DNA from: Ceratotherium simum simum
Lineage: Eukaryota > Chordata > Mammalia > Perissodactyla > Rhinocerotidae
NCBI RefSeq assembly: GCF_000283155.1
Contig: NW_004454178.1
Location: forward strand, 1,233,888 to 1,297,887
Length of the DNA stretch: 64,000 bases
Direction of reading: 5' to 3'
The notes under the pieces are model-generated. The model did no database searches and was not told the DNA's origin. It saw nothing but the letters and a program-made list of their open reading frames with translations. Position numbers and translations under genes: made by a program. Positions 37,541-48,024 of the stretch are shown here, piece by piece; position 1 is the first letter of the stretch; each line of letters begins with the position of its first letter.

Positions 37541-37608
37541 AGGCAAGAAGGGAGAGAGTGAAGGAGAGAAGGCAGGCAGGCAGAAAACAAGGAAGGGGAG
37601 AGAGGTGA
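37541..37608 (+). repeat. Purine-rich simple repeat
   Basis: Imperfect (GGAGA/GGCA)n tract with almost no pyrimidines on the plus strand, including ggcaggcaggcagaaaac. Confidence 0.8.
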
Positions 37609-38268
37609 GCGGATTTCATTTAAAAATCGCCATAACGTGACAACATAACTTTAACTGCCATTTCTACTGAAATAACTCCAAATCCGCATCTTCTCATAGC
37701 CCTGCCTTCTCCAGTATCTCCTATGCCCAACTCTGTCAGGATATCTCAACACGAACATCAGACAGAACTTGTAAATCAGCGTGTGAGAAGGTAAGCTGAT
37801 TTTGATCAAATTTCCTGTAAAACAAGGACTCTTCTCCTGTCCTGGAAGCAGGTCACGGACTACTAGACGAGATTGTGGTGATGGCTACACAACCAGATAT
37901 CTGTCAAAATCCAGTGAATTGTACCGTCAAAAACGTGTGTTCTGAAAACAAGATGAAGACAACTCCCTAAGGAGACATCTGTTAGTAAAAACATATAGAA
38001 CAGCAAATAAACAAGAAAATTTTAAAGTTACCAGATAGAAAGACAGAGCACTTACATAGGAAAAACAATTACATTGACAGTAGACTGCTCCTCGGTATCA
38101 AACAGTGACAGAGAATCTTTACAGGGAGAAGGGAAAATAACTACCAAATCAGAATTTTATATCAACTGAAATATCACTGAAGAGTGAGGGTAAAATAAAG
38201 GTATTCTGAGACATACAAAGACAAAGAGAGTTCACATGTTCCGAGTTTAATGTCAAAACTACTCAAGA

Positions 38269-38482
38269 GGGCCGGCCCAGTGGCTTAGCGGTTAAGTGCA
38301 CGCACTCCGCTGCTGGCGGCCCGGGTTCGGATCCCGGGCGCACACCGACACACCGCTTCTCCAGCCATGCTGGGGCCGCGTCCCACATACAGCAACTAGA
38401 AGGATGTGCAACTATGACATACAACTATCTACTGGGGCTTTGGGGGAAAAATAAATAAATAAAAAATTTTAAAAAAAAAAAA
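38269..38482 (+). mobile_element. ERE SINE (CTAGAAGG form)
   Basis: This plus-strand copy is near consensus, with intact A and B box regions and an (AAAT)n plus poly(A) tail. The perfect duplication aaaactactcaaga lies at 38255-38268 and 38483-38496. It is inserted in an old L1. Confidence 0.97.
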
Positions 38483-38539
38483 AAAACTACTCAAGAAGGT
38501 GCTTCAGCAGGAAGTAAACCGAGAGAGGAAAGGTGAGGC

Positions 38540-38960
38540 AGCAGAGGCTGCAGACTCCTCCCACACCCGTTTTCCTCGTTTTCAGAGCGCACCCCGCTGT
38601 TTCAGCGCTGCCACACCTCCTCCGGGAGAGCCCGCGTCGCTCGGCTCCTACTCCCACACATCTAGTTGCAGTGCTGAGGCTACATGTGGGCCAGCGGAGT
38701 AGGAACAACAGAGAGCCACTTCCAAGTCTCCTGCAACCTGAGACAGACCGTGCTGCACCTCCCTCGCTTCCCAAGGGCATGAGAGAGGAGAGGACTGCAC
38801 GCGGCTCAACACCGCCGCCGGCACGCCCTCGAGGACAGCGGGGCCGCCGGTCAGACGCGACCCAAGTGCCAGGATGACGCGGTGCCACCAGGCTGCTCCA
38901 TCCGCCTGTGCTCCCCCTCCCACTGTGGAAACGCTGCGTGCCTGTGTAAAGCCCCTGTAT
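38540..38960. other. CpG-rich block in an AT-rich intron
   Basis: I count roughly 30 CpG in about 420 bases (dense clusters at 38570-38640 and 38795-38880), far above the surroundings. Open frames of 114 codons (plus) and 133 codons (minus) here are the by-product of few stop codons in GC-rich DNA. No known gene or repeat was recognised. Confidence 0.6.
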
Positions 38961-39487
38961 TGGGGGTTTCTCTGTTACCGCAGCCTGACCTGTAACCTAA
39001 TTTTTATAGGTAGGACACAAAAGAATACTAAGCACATTTTTTTAATGAAATCTGTTAGAAATTTAATTAATTACTGACTAAAAAAAATCTAGATTGGAGT
39101 AGATATATTCAATTAGTAGTCAAATAGTATTAAGATCCATGTTTTAAGTTTAAAAAAAAAGAGTATAAAAATACTGAGTCCTTTTAGTCATTGTGAGAAT
39201 TATTTCTAGTTGAGGAAGTACGTTAAAAATTAAGGGTAATGACAAAGAATGAAACTATAATATACAGCTTCCAAACCAGCAGAGGGAAAAGAAAGGAATG
39301 AAGCAAATTCTACCAATCCAACCAAAGAGAGGTGAAAAACAAGACAAAAATACAAAGAGAGGAGAATAAGGGTAGATAAAAAGTAAAAACTAATCAGAGT
39401 GGATTTTTTAAATCTAGCTATATGTAGCTCATAAAAGAAACACCTAGAACAATCAAAAATTTATATCTACCAAACAACATTACTTAT

Positions 39488-39512
39488 GTGCTCGCTTCGG
39501 CAGCACATATAC
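39488..39512 (+). pseudogene. U6 snRNA 5' fragment, tailless retropseudogene
   Basis: These 25 bases match the first 25 nucleotides of U6 snRNA (starts GTGCTCGCTTCGGCAGCAC). Perfect 19-bp copies of taccaaacaacattactta lie at 39468-39486 and 39510-39528, the second overlapping the U6 match by three bases. There is no poly(A). Removing one copy restores continuous L1-like sequence. It lacks the rest of U6 and any U6 promoter, so it is not a functional gene. Confidence 0.9.
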
Positions 39513-41724
39513 CAAACAACATTACTTAAAAATGCGAGAAGCAAAAACAGAATTTCCAGAAGAAACTGAACAATTCACAATGATGTGGGAAAATTTTAAC
39601 AAATCTATATTAGAAATTGAAAGATCTAGATGTATAAAGATATAGCAGATATATAGAACAAAGTCAACCAGTTTAATTTAATAGAGAATTCCATAATCAA
39701 CCAAGAAAGAATATACATTGAGCACTTACAAAATTTGATTAGCAATAGATCACAAAGAATCAAATCCATACAAGCTAATCAGTTTACAGACTACAATGTA
39801 CATAAATAATAAATTACCAAAAAAAAAAAAAAGTTTCATGAGTTCAGAAATATAGAGATGTACTACTAAATAACTCTTGGGTTAGAAAGGCAATCACATT
39901 GATTGGAAATTTAAAAATATTAAGAGCAGAACAACAATGAAAGAATTAAATACATGGTATTCACTCAAAGTGACACTTGAGTATGAACTGAAAATAAGAG
40001 TTGTAAGGTCAAGAAGCAACAACAATAACAACAGCAATGGTCTGGTAAATCTAATGCCAACAAAACAAAACAAAAGAGCAAAAAATAATGACAGAAAACA
40101 CAGAGATAAAGGAAGATCAATAAAATCAAAAATTTATTCTGGGATGAAAAGACTAAGAAAACAGACATAAAATTTTTGAAAAACAACATAGGGTGACTTT
40201 TGTATTAAAAGCAAATTTCTTATTTAAAGCTGTATAATCAAGACAGATATATAGATTAGTAAGTCCAGTAAAAGATTCATACATATGTGGAAATACAATA
40301 TATGACACAAGTAATATTTTAAACCAGAAGGTGAGGATGAACTACTATAATTTATAAAAAGGTGCTGGGCTGACTATCCACATGGAAAAGAGAAAGTTAA
40401 GTCATCACCTCACAACCAATACAGAACCAAATATCAGGGGTAGGATTTCTTACAGAAGACAGAAGACACAACCCATAAAGGAAAACATTAATCCATATAA
40501 TTACATGGAAGTTAAAATCTCAGTTCAAAAACAGATGTACTGAAAAAATGAAAAGACAAGCTACAACATGAGAGAGTTGTAATACTGATAATTGACCACA
40601 AATGGTATCCAAAATTTGAAAAAAATTCACATACACACACCATCCCCCCCCAAAAAAACAATAAAAAAGATATGTTAATTTTTAGACAAAAAAAAATTTG
40701 ATAGTCAATTACACTGAGGCCCAATCTCACTATATGCAGGAACAATTACATTAAAACAGTAATAAAATAGTATTCCACACCCGTTATACTGGAAAAATTA
40801 AAAGTCAAATAATATAAAACGTTGGCAAGGCCGTGGAGAAACAGGAGCCTCACCAGCGGGAAGACGGACTACCAGTCACATGGGTGAGCACAGGGAGGCT
40901 GCAGACGGCCACGCCTGCAGTCCAGCATGTCCACTGCTCGGCAGAGACCCCAGAGCAGCTCTCCACAGGTTCACATAAAAGATAGCCACTGCACTATTGT
41001 GTTTACTGACATAAAAACTGAAACAATGTACACGTCTATCAATAGAACAATAGGGGAAGAGATGAATATTCCATGGTATTCACACAATTCCATTCCATTC
41101 ATACAATTAAATAACATGCAGGAAGTGTAAACATGTATTTATACTATACACGCTTTATTTACTTTCTCTTCTCTATGTAGATAGCTCAGCAACTTTTTAT
41201 AAATTAGAGTAGTTCATCTTCACCTTCTGGTTCATTATGTGAAATACTATAGAAGTACTTCAACTGTACATGTCATGCTTTATTATTCTAAAAACTAAAG
41301 CCAAACTAGTAAAATTTAACATCTAATAAATTTGGGGGTGGGCACACAGGTGTTTACTGTACTGCTTTCTAGCACCTTTATATGTGTTCATAATTTTTCT
41401 TAAAGCAAAACACAAAAAACTCTAAGGAGAGTCTAATAAGATACGCTCATAATTTTACACATATGTTAAAATAAATGCCAACAAAGTAGGGGTTTATTAA
41501 AAAAATATCATTTCTATTAACTGGAATCCAATAAAGAAGTTCTGAATTGCTCAAGTATGATAAATACAAAGGCATTACAAAGATAGCTTCAACTTACAGC
41601 AATTAATACATCAAAAATCTTAAAATTAACTACATTTGTATAAAGCCTTGTCACAATTATTTGGTGTGGAGAGATGAGGAGAAACTAAAACAGTAATAAC
41701 TTTTTAAAAAATAGAAGACAATAC

Positions 41725-41866
41725 CTTGGAGGCACGAATCTGCCTGTGAACGTCCGTTAGCTGTTGGATTTTGTATTCTAGCTCTGAAATCTGGGCTTGA
41801 AGCCATGTCCATCGGCTGCCAACTCTTGCTCTGTCTACAAGCCACTTCCATTCAGTACTACAGTTA
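41725..41866 (-). CDS. KANSL1L: KANSL1L internal coding exon (first of four in this window)
   Basis: This internal exon of 142 bases is read on the minus strand. The acceptor is a pyrimidine-rich tract ending TTGTTCACAG, with a plausible GACTAAC branch site upstream. The donor is CCAAG|GTATTG. The first base completes a codon begun in the previous exon, 47 full codons follow, and the exon ends in phase 0. The peptide contains [18 protein letters not shown], then [17 protein letters not shown] and QIRASK. I recognise this as the tryptophan-rich, coiled-coil-like segment shared by KANSL1 and KANSL1L, closer to KANSL1L. KANSL1 is the scaffold of the NSL complex, which directs KAT8/MOF acetylation of nucleosomal histone H4 in the nucleus; the role of its paralogue KANSL1L is less well known. 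No stop or frameshift is visible. The exon that should precede it, with an acidic and serine-rich stretch, was not found before the end of the window. Confidence 0.95.
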
Positions 41867-42841
41867 CTGTGAACAAGACAAACACTGTTAGTCAAAGTGC
41901 AAAGGCAATCAAGGTTTCACAGAGACTGCTTAATACCTTCCTTGACTCCTTCACACAATCCCAAATTCCTTTACAAAACACCTAATTACACGAAAGAAGA
42001 CTGACATATAAACTTCTTATCAAAGAAAAAGATTTAATTTCCTTATCTTTCTATGCCACAAACACCTGTTTTTATTCAATATAACTATCCAGTAGCAGGA
42101 TAATCTCCTTTGCTAGTTAATACTTTATTAATGCTTGAGGGCTGAAATAGGAGTGGGCCAGCAAAGGAAAGGCAATGAGAACGACAATAGTGACACCATG
42201 TAAAAACTGTTACGAGGCTTTTAATGTAAGCAGATGTCAAGTATCTGACAAGTCATTTGAACTGTGCTAGATCTAAATCCATGTAACAAACCATAGAGTA
42301 CTCTTTTAATATATGTAATTTTCATTTGCTAAAACAGGAATCACTACTAGCTAATACTTAAAATCAATTTCAAGAAACTGTCAAAAATGATCAACTATAT
42401 GAAAGCTCTGCTACATTTCAAATAAGCATACTAAATATATAGGTCTTGAGATGTTTATTAAGATAAACAGCACCTTAAAAATCTGATTCCCAGAATTCAC
42501 AGCCCAGAGATGACACAAAGAATTTATATCAAGCCTTTCTTTCATGCAAATTTGAAAGGGTTGAACCCTATCTCCACTATCTTTTGGCAAGAGCACTGCT
42601 CTAACCTATATTTTGCGAGATTACAGAATAATTGCTTTATGAAAATATTCCGCTCCCTCCAACTAGACAACAATTATTTGAATGTGTGTGCATGTGCATG
42701 TGTGTTTGGGATAATTAATTAGGCTTCAGATTGCCAAGGAAAAATATGACCGAAATTGAAGGTATAACTGAAGGGCAATAACTACTTAATTTCAAAACAC
42801 AAACTTCATGAAAAACTTGTCTAAAAACTGCATTTATTTTC

Positions 42842-43064
42842 GGGGCCGGCCTGGTAGCGTAAGCAGTTAAGTGTGTGCGCTCCGCTTCGGCAGCCCAGGG
42901 TTCGCAGGTTCGGATCCCAGGCGCGCACTGANNNNNNNNNNNNNNNNNNNNNNNNNNNNNNNNNNNNNNNNNNNNNNNNNNNNNNNNNNNNNNNNNNNNN
43001 NNNNNNNNNNNNNNNNNNNNNNNNNNNNNNNAAAAAAAAAAAAAAAAGTCAAAAAAAAAAAACT
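42842..43064 (+). mobile_element. ERE SINE interrupted by an assembly gap
   Basis: The head (gggccggcctggtagcg to GGATCCCAGGCGCGCAC) precedes the N run and an A-rich tail follows it. The perfect 17-bp duplication aaactgcatttattttc (42825-42841; 43065-43081) shows that one ERE spans the gap. Confidence 0.93.
42932..43031. other. Assembly gap of 100 N
   Basis: Exactly 100 unknown bases, the usual placeholder for a gap of unknown size. It falls inside an ERE, so the true missing sequence is probably the roughly 100-250 bases of the SINE body. Confidence 0.99.
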
Positions 43065-43081
43065 AAACTGCATTTATTTTC

Positions 43082-43330
43082 AAAACCCATACAACGTACA
43101 ACACCAAGAGTGAACCCTAATGTAAACTATGGACTTTGAGTGATGATGATGGGTCAACGTAGGTCCATAGATGGTTACAAATGCACTGCTCTGGTGCAGT
43201 GTGTTGATAGCGGGGGAGGTTATATCTGTGTAGGGACAGGGGGTATATGGGAACTCTGTATTTTCCACTCAATTTTGCTGTGAACATAAAATGCTCTAAA
43301 AAATAAAGTTTAATAATTTTTACACATATA
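43082..43330 (+). mobile_element. L1 3' end fragment
   Basis: tacaacaccaagagtgaaccc, ctaatgtaaactatggac and cactcaattttgctgtgaac define the end of an old L1. The same text ends the L1 near 60.4 kb. A natural A-rich end follows at about 43300. Confidence 0.85.
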
Positions 43331-43454
43331 ACCATAATGGAAGGCCTTTCATATAAACTTTAGACAGAGAAAACATTTATTCTACGAGATCATTTGTTGG
43401 CAGAGAAACAGAATACAATTATTGTAACTCTACTATATAGAATTTACTCATTTT

Positions 43455-43714
43455 TTTGTTTTGTTTTGTTTTTTGTTTTTGTGAGGAGGACTAGCCCTGA
43501 GCTAACATCTGATGCCAATTCTCCCCTTTTTTCTTGAGGAAGAGTGGCCCTGAGCTACCATCCGTGCCCATCTTCCTCTACTTTATATGGGACGCCGCCA
43601 CAGCATGGCTTACCAAGCCGGGCATCGTTGCGCACCCAGGATCCGAACCTGCGAACTCCGGGCTGCCGAAGCGAAGTGCGCCCACTTAACCGCTTGCGCC
43701 ACCGGGCCGGCCCC
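43455..43714 (-). mobile_element. ERE SINE, first of two in close series
   Basis: This reverse-oriented copy has a (GTTTT)n tail. The perfect 18-bp duplication atagaatttactcatttt lies at 43437-43454 and 43715-43732. Confidence 0.97.
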
Positions 43715-43783
43715 ATAGAATTTACTCATTTTAACAGGATTTTACATTATACCAACATTCCCAAAAGGCTATTTTAAGATTCT

Positions 43784-44027
43784 TTTTTTTTTTGAGGAAG
43801 ATTGACCCTGAGCTAACATCTATTGCCGATCTGCCTTTTTTTGTTTGAGGAAGATTGTTGCTGAGCTAACATCTGTGCCAGTCTTCCTCTATTATTTGTA
43901 TGTGGAATGCCACCAAAGCATGGCTTGATGAGCAGTGTGTAGGTCCATGTCCGGGATCCAAACTGGTGAACCCTAGGCTGCCGAAGCAGAGTGCGTGAAC
44001 TTAACCACTATGCCACCGGACCAGCCC
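43784..44027 (-). mobile_element. ERE SINE, second of two in close series
   Basis: This reverse-oriented copy lies 69 bases after the previous one. The perfect 15-bp duplication ctattttaagattct lies at 43769-43783 and 44028-44042. Its different sequence and separate duplication show independent insertion. Confidence 0.97.
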
Positions 44028-44474
44028 CTATTTTAAGATTCTAATTGCATACAACGTGATGGAGAAGACCTTCATATAGATTAGAACTTCTCTTGGTATT
44101 ATTATTATTTATTCAGTTTATAGTCATTATTGTGATTTTGTAAATTTGACACTTTTAAATCACATTTTCATAACTATGGACAAAATAAAAGAGAATGCCT
44201 ATGCAAAATACACTATTCACAGATATTTAATAACACTAACTGCCAATCATGAAGTTAGTGAGGAAGGCAAGGGTCATATCATGCAGTACTTGCAGAAGTG
44301 AGGGCAAAGTGTTGGATTTTATGCAAAAAAAAATTATTAAGAAGGTAGTAACACATATTTTTATCTGAGCACTCTGGTTCTTAGGTAGAGAAAGCTCTGT
44401 AGTGGGGCATGAGAGGAAATACGGAAATCAATTAGGATGCAGCCCTAACAACAGGCATGTGGTAAGATAACTGT

Positions 44475-44770
44475 GATCTCCACACATTTCATGTGCTCTC
44501 CTACATTTCCCAGCATTCCTTGCACTTAGGCTGGAGCCATGTGACTAGTTCTGACCAATGGGCTGTGAGCAAAAGTGACACAGTCATTTCCAGTCCACCT
44601 GACAACCATAAAACCACTAGCACAGACAGTACAGCTAGCAGATAGAGGAGGGTCACAGACCAGAGTACACTGTACTTCATGTAAGCCACAGTAAACCTCT
44701 GCTGTGTTAAACTACTGAGATTAGGAGGTTAGTTTGTTACTCGAACTCGAGCCTATTCTGACTAGAACAC
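44475..44770 (+). mobile_element. MLT1-like LTR, old subfamily
   Basis: gccatgtgactagttctgacc, aagccacagtaaacctctgctgtgttaaactactgagatt and gcctattctgactagaac follow the pattern of older MLT1 LTRs. The subfamily is uncertain. Confidence 0.65.
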
Positions 44771-45411
44771 TCAATAAAAGATGAAAATGGCCCTGGGAAG
44801 GGGGTGGGAGCAAAAGGAGAGAGAAGGATAAGAGGACTAATTCTAGCCTCACTTGAAAGTTGATAGGACTTGCAGAAGTATGGTGTGGGAGTAAGCATGG
44901 GGAAATCAAAGATGATCTTAAATGTTCTTTCATCAAATTTTGTTTCAGTTGGAAAATTTCCCTATAACATTGCAATTTTGCTTGGTTATCAAACTGAGGG
45001 TTAGTAATGGTCAAATATAACAGAGAAAAAAGACAAATTTTATGGAATTCATGTTATTGTACTTCTAGTTAAAATATTCTGATACTGAAATTAAGTTTAC
45101 AAAAATTATTTTTATGTTCATACACTACATTAAATTATCCTAACATAGAAAAATAGTAATATCAGATTAAATTTAAGTAAACTAAACAATGCTAGGGCTT
45201 TGTGATATGTGAAATTAATTTTCTGTAAAGGATATCTTATCCTATATTTTAATAAGAGTGAATAAAATCTGCTTGCTATCCCTTAAAAGTGATAAGCTTT
45301 TCCACCAAAAATGCTCCCTTGCCTGAAAACATGTTTTTCTAAAAAATAATTATGGTTGTAAACATGTTACAGATAAGCATATGGCTATCTCACTCAAAGG
45401 AGATTAACACC

Positions 45412-45887
45412 TGTTGCACCCCAAAGTCAAAACACGTTTTATGTAGACAGCTTATATAAACAATGATGCAACGGCTTATATAACGTAGAGCGTAACCAAT
45501 CAGAACACAGCTGACGCAACAACAAGCCAATAAGAATATGCGGCACCCCAGGGTGTCTGGAATCCCCAGGTAGCATACAAGCCTGGCCTGCCAGGCGACT
45601 AAGAACATCGACTCCATGCATGTATCAGGAGTGGGTTGGACTGATCCAGACCACCCCATGCTGACCACAGGATGGGGCTCCTACTTCCAGGATCAGGGCC
45701 AAGGCATCTGTGAGTGGCCCCTACCCCGGGCAGTGAGACTAGTCAGTCCCCAGAGAGGCAGCACATGCCTTCAGTCCCCATCCTTGCTTGTTTGCAGGCA
45801 CCTCTTAACTTCCTGAAGGAAACAGGTACAAGCTGTTGAAACCAAGTGATTTTGAGTACAATTTCTCCTGGTACTAACTTCTTGTCA
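45412..45887 (-). mobile_element. Candidate solo LTR with promoter motifs
   Basis: On the minus strand this 476-bp piece starts TG and ends CA, and it is flanked by aacacc / aacatc (5 of 6 bases equal). In order it has two ATTGG boxes (45531-45527; 45500-45496), TATATAA at 45482-45476, a second TATATAA at 45458-45452, then ATAAAA and a GGGGTGCAACA end. That is the layout of a retroviral U3-R-U5. No family was recognised and no internal genes are attached. Confidence 0.5.
45452..45531 (-). promoter_or_regulatory. CCAAT/TATA cluster inside the candidate LTR
   Basis: Two CCAAT boxes precede two TATA-like boxes on the minus strand, the direction in which KANSL1L is transcribed. TGACGCAAC (plus, 45512-45520) and TGATGCAAC (45464-45472) resemble ATF/C-EBP composite sites. 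Activity is inferred only. Confidence 0.45.
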
Positions 45888-46217
45888 ACATCATGAACCC
45901 ACATCCCAGTTTTGACCTCAACGTGTAGTTCCACAGAATAAGACAGAGCTTTCTAACATTACATCTTAAGTTACCAAGACTTAAAGAGGGGCATGTATAA
46001 ATTTTTTGCCTCTAACATAAAGATTTTGTTAGCTTACTAATAACAATGAATTAACTATAATAAAAAATCAAAAAAGAAGATCTAATTGTGAAAAATAACA
46101 ATCCCAAGAAAAATACAGTTTGTCCTGGGAAAAAGACATTAAATTAGTCCAAACTTCTCCACTAGTGTTTGCTCACCTAGGAAGAGCTTATCCTTCCCTG
46201 GAATTTGATTCGTTTAG

Positions 46218-46433
46218 ACCAGGGGTTAGCAAAGTTGTTCTGTAAACAGGCAGAGAGTAAATATTTTAAGCTTTGTGAGCCACATGGTCTCTTTAATAAC
46301 TACTCAACTCCGCCATTACAGCATAAGAGCAGCCATAAATGAATGGGTGTGACTGTGTTCCAATAAAACTTTATTTACAAAAACAGGCAATGGGCCAGAT
46401 TTGGTCCATGTGCCAGTTTTCCAATCCCTCATG
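46218..46433. mobile_element. hAT-type non-autonomous DNA transposon
   Basis: caggggttagcaaagttgttctgtaaac, agtaaatattttaagctttgtgagccacatgg and gtgttccaataaaactttatttac are a familiar mammalian hAT element. The exact family name is not certain. Confidence 0.75.
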
Positions 46434-46951
46434 TAGAGTATCTTTTCAAAAGCCTCCTGTGCTTCCCAGGAGATTATGACTTCCTTGATGAAGTGTCTGT
46501 TCAAATCTTTTGCTCACATTTAATTGGGTTATCTTCCTATTGATACAAGACCTCAGTCAGACTACATGTATTGGAAATACTTATAGTCCCCAGCCTGTAG
46601 CTTGCCTTTCATTTTCCTAATGGTGTTTTTTGAGCAGCAAGAGTCTAATTTTGATGAAGCTCAATTTATCAAACTTTTCTTTAATGGACAGTTCTTTTTA
46701 TGTCCTAAGAAATCTTTGCCTAACACCAAGTCATAAAGATTTAGTCATGTTTCTAAAATTCCAAGAATTTTAGAAAGAAGTTTTAGAGTTTTAGCTTTTA
46801 GATCCTATTCAAGTTAATTTCTGTGTATGGTGTGAGGTAAAGGTCCAGATTCAATTTTTTCTAAGATATTTAGTTCCTGATCATTTGTTGAAAAGATTCT
46901 ATTATCCTTTAATAGAAAAAAAACCCTATTCTTAATAGATAAAAGACTATC

Positions 46952-47186
46952 AATAAACAAACACATAGAGACCGAGATTGGATTGGTGGTTACCAGAGGG
47001 GATGGGGGAGGGAGGAGGGTGAAAGGGATAATTCGGTACATGTGTGTGGTGATGGGTTGTAATTAGTATTTTGGTGGTGAACATGATGTAATCTATGCAG
47101 AAATAGAAGTACAATGATGTACACCTGAAATTTTTACAATGTTATAAACCAATGTTACTGCAATAAACAAAAAATTAAAAAGAAAA
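46952..47186 (+). mobile_element. 5'-truncated L1 insertion (235 bp)
   Basis: Only the L1 3' UTR is present (ggttaccagaggggatgggg, gtacacctgaaatttttacaatg, aataaacaaaaaatt). It has the perfect duplication aaaagactatc at 46941-46951 and 47187-47197, and it sits opposite in orientation to its host L1. Confidence 0.9.
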
Positions 47187-47782
47187 AAAAGACTATCTAT
47201 ATATACATATTTATATTTGAAATACTCTATCTGTTGTATATACACACACACACAGACCCCTTAGGATATCTACCTATCTATCTACCTATGTCAACACCTT
47301 AATTCAATATCACACTCTTATTGTAGCTTAGAGCAATTCTTAAAATCCAGTACTATAAATTCTCCAACATGGTTCTTTCTCAATATGGTTTTGCCCATTT
47401 TAAATTTGAGAATCAGCTCCTCAATCTCTACTAAAAACAACAACAACAAAACTAGCAACATTTTAATTAGGATTGCACAGAATCTACTGGTGGAGAATTA
47501 ACATCTTAACACTGAATCTTCCAATTAATGTATAAAGTATTATTTCTCTGTGTATTACATACTGTTAATTTCTCTCTGTTATTAAAATTTATCTCTATGC
47601 ATTTCATGGTTATGGATGCTAATACATAGCATCCATAAATTGGGTGCTAGTATATAAAAATACAATTGATTTTTGTAGTGTGATATGACCCTGTTAAATT
47701 CACTTAGGGATTTTAGAAGCTTCCTCATAGAGTTCTTAGTATTTTCTACGTATATTATCATGTCAACTGGAAATAAAAAGTC

Positions 47783-48024
47783 TTTTTTTGTGTGTGTGTG
47801 AGATCAGCCCTGAGCTAACATCTGTTGCCAATCCTCCTCTTTTTGCTGAGGAAGCTTGGCCCTAGGCTAACATCTGTGCCCATCTTCCTCGACTGTATAT
47901 GGGACGGCGCCACAGCATGGCTTGAAGAGCAGTGCGGCAGTGCGTGCCCAGGATCCGAACCTGAGAACCCTGGGGCCACCGAAGACAGCGTATACACTCA
48001 ACTGCTATACCACCGGGCCAGCCA
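47783..48024 (-). mobile_element. ERE SINE inserted in a minus-strand L1
   Basis: This reverse-oriented copy has a TTTTTTTGTGTGTGTGTGAG tail and a head ending gggccagcc. The duplication is short (taaaaagt). L1 ORF2-like sequence continues on both sides. Confidence 0.93.

Larger units (their letters stand above)
37850..41420 (+). mobile_element. Degraded plus-strand L1 with later insertions
   Basis: Pieces of old L1 occur in order: gagattgtggtgatggctac (37875, a separate 3' bit), attctgagacatacaaagac (38.2 kb), gaaacacctagaacaatcaaa (39.4 kb), cggacaa-type 3' text at 40.8-41.1 kb, and a terminal caggtgtttactgtactgc at 41.35 kb. It may be more than one copy. An ERE, a CpG-rich block and the U6 fragment lie inside. 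No frame survives. Confidence 0.6.
32497..41724 (-). other. KANSL1L: KANSL1L intron between the exons at 41.8 and 32.4 kb
   Basis: This 9.2-kb intron is free of recognisable repeats at 32510-33430, 33490-34330, 34940-36550 and 41430-41720. Elsewhere it holds two EREs, two L2 pieces, a 91-bp L1 insertion and a degraded plus-strand L1. The CpG-rich block and the U6-derived insertion lie inside that L1. Confidence 0.85.

Noticed and set aside
38487..38888. Overlapping open frames of 133 (minus) and 114 (plus) codons in the CpG-rich block
   Set aside because: Low stop-codon frequency in GC-rich DNA explains both. No domain, no splice context, and the composition is Arg/Ala/Pro-rich as expected by chance.
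45743..45934. 63-codon minus-strand frame (contains VKTGMWVHDVDKK)
   Set aside because: I briefly considered it a retroviral integrase end. The motif does not fit, and it straddles the edge of the candidate LTR.
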